Assembly (NCBI RefSeq): GCF_007565055.1
Contig: NC_044559.1
Span: 102,632,759-102,696,758 of the forward strand
DNA from: Rhinopithecus roxellana
Lineage: Eukaryota > Chordata > Mammalia > Primates > Cercopithecidae
Direction: 5' to 3'
DNA length: 64,000 bases
The notes under the pieces: generated by a model
What the model was told of the DNA's origin: nothing
Database searches by the model: none
What the model saw: only the letters and a program-made list of their open reading frames with translations
In this document: positions 57,108-64,000 of the stretch, one piece after another
How positions within the stretch are numbered: the stretch's first letter is position 1
How the letters are laid out: each line of letters starts with the position of its first letter
Position numbers and translations under genes: made by a program

Positions 57108-59750
57108 AAGGATGATAATGGAAAGAGAGAGCTGACTCTGATACAATCTGTGATGCTTTCTTCTATGGTAGAGAAGCCCCATTCAGCACCACAAGGTTCT
57201 CATTATAAATTCATTTGCTGAAAAATTTTGCTGTAGGTTAACATGCCTATTTTCAAAATAAAATCTAGAGGAAATCTATTTGTCTGTTTTTGGATGCCTA
57301 TGGTAGGGTTCCATTGGATGTACTAAAAGTATTGGAATTACTTATCCTCCAAAATGGGTCAAGTAAATATCTGATAATTAATCAAAGATACAGCACATCT
57401 GACAGTAAGCCTTAATGTGGGAAAGCAAATCTAGATTGAAGGGAAGAATTCAAAGCCCACTTTGAATTAGTGGGTTCAACAAGTCACACTAAATTTAATA
57501 CTTTGTCAAATATTTCCCACAGTATTTGGGAGTTCTTTCTAGGGAGGTGCTTCCCTGTCATTACCTACATGCTTGTGGAATATTTTTGACATGTTTTTCC
57601 CTAAATTCAGGTATGTTTTGCCCTTTTCTCTCCCATTTCTGATCCCATTCTTTCTTTCTGCCTATCATCTTCGCTGCATATTCCTATTTTTTAGCTTTCT
57701 TACATCTCCATGAATTTTTTTTTAAAAGTCCCCTTCTCTCATGACAACACAACAATAATTGCAGAGCCTCATGTATAACCCAGATAGATCAAGGTAACAG
57801 GAATCTATGGATTCGGGAGAGTTAAGTGAAAAACTAGAGCCCTGGAAAGCATTACTTTCCAGGTTTTTCTATCTCTCCAGGTGACAATGTTCTGAGATTT
57901 CTAAATAGGACTGGGAGGTCCCTGGGGATAGTGGGGAGTGGGGAATTCTGGAGTCTGGAGGGGAGCCTCCAGGTACAGTGAGAGGTGAGCAGAAAGTCTC
58001 CGGCCTCCCCTGTGTATGGAGTCAACACCACTTTGGCCTTACTTCTTACCAGTTGTTGTAAAAATAAAAATTTTAAGTACAAAAAATTATAAGGGAAGAA
58101 GAGGAAGAAGAGAGAACACATTTTCATTTTATGAAGAAAGGTAGATATTTAGAAGAAAGTCTAACTTAAAAAAATTGCGTCAGATAGAAAAAAGAAAGTG
58201 AATAAAGAGGAATAGAAGAAAAAAGAGAGAATGAAACCCCAAATAAAGGTTAATGGCTTAACATTAAAAAAAAAAAAAAGGAAGAAGTGGGTGAGATTTA
58301 GAATAAATGAGAGAAGGCCAGAGGGCAATGAGACTAAAGGGTAAAACCATGATGGTAAAAGAGATAAAAGATTGAGATATATTGGAAGAGGGTGAGAAGT
58401 GAAAAGTATAAAAGTCTATGGGATTAAAAATTAAGTGCAGGAAATAACTAACATGGCAAAAGTGAAACAGCATAAAGATGAAATGGATTTGGGTAAAATA
58501 ACTCAAAAGAAAATGGAAACAAATAGCATGTACTAGATGAGCTGAAAGTAGTGTGTTGTGTGAGGGCAGCTGCTTTCTGCAGTCGCAAGTCCACATCAAA
58601 AGGGGCAGCCCTGTCATGGGACTGGGAGCCATGTGGCTCCTTCAGTTCTCTGCAATTCATCACAGCCTCTACACGTTTGTCTCTAGCACCAGAGCCTTCA
58701 GACCAAGGCAATCGAACATCCATGGATATCCAAGACAGCCAGTCTTTCCTCTGGAGAGCTTCCCAGGTGAACCTGCAGAACGTATCTGAAATACTTCCTG
58801 GCTTGTTTATCTAAAATTTTGAAATATGTAAAATTCATCAGAAGTTCTTTCTTTTCTAAGATGCCTTTCTCCTCTCCTTCAGCTTGCACAGAAACACCCA
58901 TGAACTGTGAAATTTGCTGCTTGTCATGTATTTTGATATTCGCTGATAGTTTTGTGAATTTCCAAGTTCTTCCTAAAAGGCGAAAGCATGAAGAGGAAGG
59001 AAACAGTGGACTTTTAGACCATTGTCTTAGTTTAAATGTCAAATTCATGGTGTTACAAGATTTCATGATACCACGGCTAAGAGAATTTTATAATTGTCAA
59101 CCCGTTCCCCTGCCCACTCATTCTCTGCCTGCAAAAGGCATATTCTTTCTTTCTGTAGGAGAGTTCTTCTTTGTCAAATATATTTCTCCCATGACAGGTG
59201 GAATTTGCTTACATTAAAAAGATGTGCTCAAATTGAACCAAAGTATCTTAGTCATACTCCTAATTTTTTAAGACAGGGAATCTGATTAACCCATCTTGAC
59301 CTGAAGGTAAGGGAAGCAAAGCAGTGTTGAACTGAGCTGAGCAGTGGAAAAGCTTGGGAGGGTGTGAAGGTTATAGTGAGACATTCTGCTGAGTAGCTGC
59401 AAGGTTTGATGGAAATGGATTGAAGAGAGGAGGGATTTTTATAAATGGCAGTGTGGACCATGTATTTGAATTCCCTTTGTGCTTTTTGAGAAATGCAATC
59501 AAAGATTTCAGATTGAATTTATATTTGGTTGCTGGGTTGTGTTTCTGTGGATAGGAAACTATTCTAAGAGTGAAACACCTGGATCTTGGTTTTATCAAGG
59601 ATACAGTAATGATTCCAAATACGTAAAAGTGCATTTTGTGAAATGTAACATACAATAAAATGATTTTGGAAATGCAATGTGATAGAAATTATGATGGAAT
59701 ATTAAAAAGGAAGGAATAAGGTTCAAGTAAAAGCTGAATTTTCTTCTTCC
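57108..59750. other. Noncoding sequence, partly purine-rich
   Basis: About 2.6 kb. 58060-58520 is strongly A/G-rich on the plus strand. 58550-58800 is GC-richer with overlapping ORFs on both strands and an exon-like frame (see findings). A 9-bp hairpin, CCTGGAAAG-CATTA-CTTTCCAGG, lies at 57841-57863. No gene is assigned. Confidence 0.45.
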
Positions 59751-59880
59751 ACCTTTATTTCATTCTTTTTGAGAAAGTACTATGTACAGTGTAAAGTGCT
59801 ATAGGGGATGCAAAAGATGAATAAAGACATTCCCTGCCATTTGCTTATAATTTAATGAGAGAGATAATACATCTAGCAGC
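59751..59880 (-). mobile_element. L2-like fragment, reversed
   Basis: AAAGTACTATGTACAGTGTA, AAGTGCTATAGGGGATGCAA and ATAAAGACATTCCCTGCC follow the reversed L2 3' end. Diverged. Confidence 0.5.
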
Positions 59881-60750
59881 AATGAAAAACAAGGAATGAG
59901 GAGATAATTGTCAAAAGAAAGATTTGTTCAGAGTTATATGGATTTTTCTGAAATAAGGTATGACAGTGACCTGAATAGGTAAGAAGGCTTCAAGAGGAGG
60001 TCTGAATGTCTTAGAGTCAGTAGGATTAGTTGTTGTTGGTGTTGGAATTGGTGGAAGCAGTAAGGCAGAGGAAAGAGATAAGCAAAGTTATAATAGAAAA
60101 AGCTTACATGTAGCTACTCTTTGGAGACAAGAACCAAATGGGCACTTCAGAATGAAGAATTAGGTTCAAGAAGGCAAATGGTCAGTTTTCTAGAAAGAGT
60201 TATGTGAGCTAGATAATGAATGATCTTAAACGTCAGGATAAGAAATTTGTACCTGCTGCCATTGGGAGGCCTTTGGGAGTCTTTGAAGACTTTGATCTGT
60301 GGAGTGACATAATTTAAGTTATGCTTTGATATAGCACTAGACAAAAGGAAGGACTACAAAGAACAGTAACAAGAAGTAGCTGAAGAATGGGGGCAATTGT
60401 GTTAAGATGGCAGGCAGGTTACCCACATTTACTTCCTCCTAACAGAATTCCTTTGAGACAATACAGAGGTAATGCTTTCATAAGAGCAATTGAAAACAAG
60501 GAAGGGTGATATGGGTGGAGCAGAAACTTTTTAGATATTTCTAAAAGATATAAAGCAGAGCGGTTGGCTAGATAGAAAAAAGGAGACCAGAAGAACCAAC
60601 AGCCAAAATATGAGCAGAAGTTAGGAATGCTATCAAGGTAGGAAAAACTGGGGGACAGTCACATGGGTCTGAATCAGAACTGGGTCAAGGTGGGTTGATC
60701 ATGTTCTCTTGCCTAGAAATTTGGAAGTGAGACTGAGAAATTTCAGTTTA
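59881..60750. other. Noncoding sequence, possible old repeat
   Basis: 60180-60330 (CTGCCATTGGGAGGCCTTTG, GTGGAGTGACATAATTTAAG) is reminiscent of an old dispersed element that I cannot name. The rest is unremarkable. Confidence 0.4.
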
Positions 60751-61028
60751 GGCCGGGTGTAGTGGCTCACACCTGTAATCCCAGTACTTTGGGAGGCCGA
60801 GGTGGGTGGATCACCTGAGGTCAGGAGTTCGAGACGAGCCTGGCCAATGTGGCAAAACCCCGTCTCTACCAAAAATACAAAAATTAGCTGGGTGTGGTGG
60901 CACATGCCTATAATCCCAGCTACTCGGCAGACTGAGGCAGGAGAATTGCTTGAACCTGGGAGGCGGAGGTTGCAGTGAGCCAAGATCGTGCCATTGCACA
61001 ACGGCCTGGGTGACAGAGTGAGACCCTG

Positions 61029-61080
<52 letters not shown>
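60751..61080 (+). mobile_element. Alu with a long pure A-tail
   Basis: Complete plus-strand Alu, AluS-like, ending in an uninterrupted A-run of about 49 bases (61032-61080). No convincing target-site duplication was found. Confidence 0.95.
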
Positions 61081-61082
<2 letters not shown>

Positions 61083-63414
61083 ACTTTAATATGAGAGACT
61101 TTTTTGGATGTAAGCAGAAGAGCTATGGAGTGGCCATCTTCTACCTCACGCTGGGGGAGCCTATCTGCAGAAAGAGAAATACACAGGATATGGCAAAAGA
61201 AACTGATTTCCTTTAGCTTTTTACCTTATGGTAGTCAATGGAGGCAACTGCCATTTGCTTGCTTGAGACAGCCCAGTGACCTATTACTACATTCCTGTTT
61301 CAACTTTACATAAGTTGAAGTTGTTTTCTGTTACTTGCATCTGAATCTTAATCTATATATGAGTTCTAAGAAAAAGGTGAGAGTTTTTCAAGGAAGTGGA
61401 TGAGAAATAACAGTTATTTGTTTCTGAAGGCGGTTGTTGAGAATTGAAGGGCATTATCCCTTGTTTGATATTGCATTGAGAGATGTCAGAAACTAAGGCA
61501 ACTTCAAAAGCAATTCATTTAACCAATCATAAGTCAAATTAATATTGTGTGACTGCAGTGAAGGGAACAAAGCCTGCTGGAAAGCAGTCTGTGACATATT
61601 AATTAATATCAGCTCGTTGACTAATAGTCTGAGGTGAATTCCAGTTCGATAGAACCATAACCTTAGTCAGTCCCTGGAAAATTTTCTCTGGCAAAATTTC
61701 TCTGGCTTTATATATTGTTGTTTGTTATATTATTTCTTAAAATTGAAAATGGGTTCAATATTCCCTTTCCATCACTTGAATTGACTCTACCTCTTACATA
61801 ACTCTAGTTTCTTTCTTTGTATACCATTGTGGTATCAAGCGACTTCCAATATTTGAATATTCCAAAGTACTTTCTTCTGACTGCCTCGTTAGCCCTGAAA
61901 TAGCACAAATATTCTTTGTCAAACTATGTCCTCTGGTTTTTCATTTGAAAATTACAGTCTTGTAGTAAATTCTCCTTCGTGCCGGGCAGAACAATTTTAC
62001 CCTCTGCCGAGCTGTGATTTTTCATTTCAGCCCATTTTCTGGTGAGAACTGGGGTCACTGGTTAATGCTGGTTTTAAAACAGCTTTTCATGCCACAGCTC
62101 TTGAACATGCCTAGCTGTGGAAAAAATTGTGAGGGTGGTTTATGTGTTCATTTTCAGAGTCCCTTTCTCATTGCCTCCTTCCTTCCCCTTGTTTTTATTT
62201 CCCACCTCCCAGCTTTCCTGCATGTATCCAGACAGCTTCCCAGGACACTTCTGTGTGGGAGAACTGCTCCCTTTACATTGCTTTTTACTCCATGAGTGTT
62301 CAGGCTACATACCTCTGTCAAAAACATTTCTGTTTCATGTCTACACACATTGATTTTTAGCCATCAATGACTGAAAATATCTTAGAATGTTATGCTGCTG
62401 GAAAACCAGTGTACTTCTAACAAGAGTCTTTAGAGTGACTTGTGAGAATTTCAGGACTGATGATAGGATGGTCAATGTGTGGACGATGTAATGGATTCAG
62501 TCTTTGGTTCAATCTCTGACCTTCTCTTTGTGAACTGAGCTTTCTCCCAAATGTCTGCACTGTATCCTAGGAGTGGGCCCTGGCTGCTTGTAATGGGCTC
62601 ACCTGCTCCCATGCTTTTGCTGATTACACAGAGTGGGGAACTGAATCAACCTGGTCCAACCAGATTATCTCTCTAGAAATTTGGATTTGGAATGGACAGA
62701 TTTGCAACTTCACCATGTGAAGTTGAAGGTGGAAGGGTGGCCATATTTGCCAAGTGACTGAAAGGTTGAGAACACCAGTCTGAAGGGAGATGATGCAAGG
62801 GCTGGGCGGAGAAGGGCAGAATGAAGGCAGCAGTGGAGGCCTGGTGGGTTCAGACTCACCCTCCAGCCAATGTGATATATTTGAAAATGGCAAGCAGGGA
62901 TTTGGGTGATGGCAATCCTCAACTTCAGAATTACTCTTCACCTACCTGCTTCTAACCATAGACTTGTTGATGACTCTGCTTCTGGCAATATTGTGTGGGG
63001 CAAATACTTTAAAGAATAATTCTGTTTATATTGGTTAGAAATATAATGGCTTATATTAAGTCCAACAGAGCTTAAAGGTAAAAAAAATAATAATGGCTTA
63101 TAGCTGCTTATGAGAAAGAGAGAGAACAGTGTTGGCTAAAAATTTACAGTATTTGGGTTGGGGACTGAGATAGGATCCTGAGAGAAATGTTGCCTGTAAA
63201 ATGAAGTAAAAATCCAATATGGAGAGGAGAAATTTTCATCTTGGAATAATGTGTGGTTTCAGCTGAAATAAATAGATCTCTTCAGCACCTGGAAGGTTCC
63301 CTGTTTTGTCTGTGAGCAGCCTACTTTGGCCTGGTTCCCCATGCAAACATTAACTATTTTTTTTTTCCAAAATATACATCTTAATATGAAGAAGGTTGGG
63401 GAGCTTAGACCCAG
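61081..63414. other. Unique noncoding sequence
   Basis: About 2.3 kb. The ORF groups at 62014-62360 (plus) and 62624-62941 (minus) overlap other frames and show no known motif. Confidence 0.45.
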
Positions 63415-63660
63415 AATAATGGCTGATATTTATTGAGTGCTTACTATGTGCTTTGCATTCATTATCTTATTTAAAATTTACCAAAGCCCTATAAGATGGA
63501 TGCCCTTGTTATCCCCATTTCACAGATAAAATTAAGGAGTTCATAGGTTAAATAATTTGCACAAGTCACATACCTTGCAGCTCTGGAGCTGGGTCACAAA
63601 CTCAGGTCGTGTGGCTATAGATGCCAGGTGCCACGCTTTCAGCTGCTACTCCATATGCTT
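63415..63660 (-). mobile_element. MIR SINE, reversed
   Basis: TATTTATTGAGTGCTTACTA, CCATTTCACAGATAAAATTA and ACTCAGGTCGTGTGGCTATA follow the reversed MIR at nearly full length. Confidence 0.85.
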
Positions 63661-63758
63661 CCCCTACTGAGAAGATCCATCTGCTGGGAGGCATTGCAGC
63701 TTAGGAGGAGAAAAGGGTGCCACATTAGAATATAATGCTGCTAGAAAACCAATGTACT

Positions 63759-64000
63759 TTTTTTTTTTTTGAGACAGAGTCTCGATCTGTTGTCCAGGCT
63801 GGAGTGTAGTTGCACTATCTCCTCACTGCAACCTCCACCTCCCAGGCTCAAGCAATTCTCCGGCCTCAGCCTCCCAAGTAGCTGGGATTATAGGCATCCA
63901 CCATCATGCCCAGCTAATTTTTGTATTTTTGTAGAGAGGGGGTTTTACCATGTTGGCCAGGCTGGTCTTGAACTCCTGACCTCAGGTAATCTGCCCTGCT
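63759..64000 (-). mobile_element. Alu, reversed, cut by the window end
   Basis: T-tail at 63759-63771, then reversed Alu (GAGACAGAGTCTCGATCTG to TGAACTCCTGACCTCAGG). About 50 bp of its 5' end lie beyond 64000. Confidence 0.94.

Noticed and set aside
57841..57863. 9-bp hairpin, considered as a regulatory palindrome
   Set aside because: One short perfect hairpin is expected by chance in a window of this size; no supporting context.

Overview
The window looks like ordinary nuclear DNA of an Old World monkey (Cercopithecidae). Alu, L1, L2, MIR, MaLR and Tigger-type repeats make it a primate. The youngest Alu (41473-41778) carries features I associate with the monkey AluYR lineage: CAAGCCTGTAATCCC near its start, GTAAACC, and GAGATCC-GCCACxGCACTCC. 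It is AT-rich, intron-like or intergenic sequence. I find no convincing multi-exon protein gene. One good-looking splice acceptor followed by a short ORF and an AATAAA (23065-23260) is the only gene-like signal, and it is weak evidence.

Layout. At 1-10 kb there is an L1 tail split by a MER11-type solo LTR, an L2 ORF2 remnant, a second L2 split by MER20 and a MaLR LTR, and two more ancient LTR-like pieces. From 10 to 28 kb the density is lower: MIRs, Alus, a Tigger-type element with TA flanks, a 38-bp U2 snRNA fragment with its own target-site duplication, and an L1 and an Alu fragment stacked at one site inside a MIR. From 28.2 to 30.9 kb lies an old minus-strand L1 that keeps a CpG-rich 5' UTR but has lost most of ORF1 and ORF2. 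From 32.5 to 37.8 kb lies a young minus-strand L1 with a TSD, an ORF2 broken by one extra base, and a duplicated 3' end. From 39.3 to 43.7 kb lie two plus-strand L1 pieces, the first with an inverted 5' part and hit by the AluYR. From 44.3 to 45.5 kb is a THE1-type MaLR remnant. From 50.9 to 57.1 kb is a full-length but dead minus-strand L1 with its 5' UTR. From 57 to 64 kb there is mostly unique sequence, two Alus, a MIR and an L2.

The parts work together only as a history of insertions. L1 machinery produced the Alus, the U2 fragment and the L1s, and nesting order gives their relative ages. The most informative signals are structural: the L1 with a repeated 3' end inside a single TSD pair, the single-base ORF2 break, the inverted-repeat L1, the internally deleted L1, and the U2 fragment. 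Repeat family names come from memory of consensus sequences, not from a database search.
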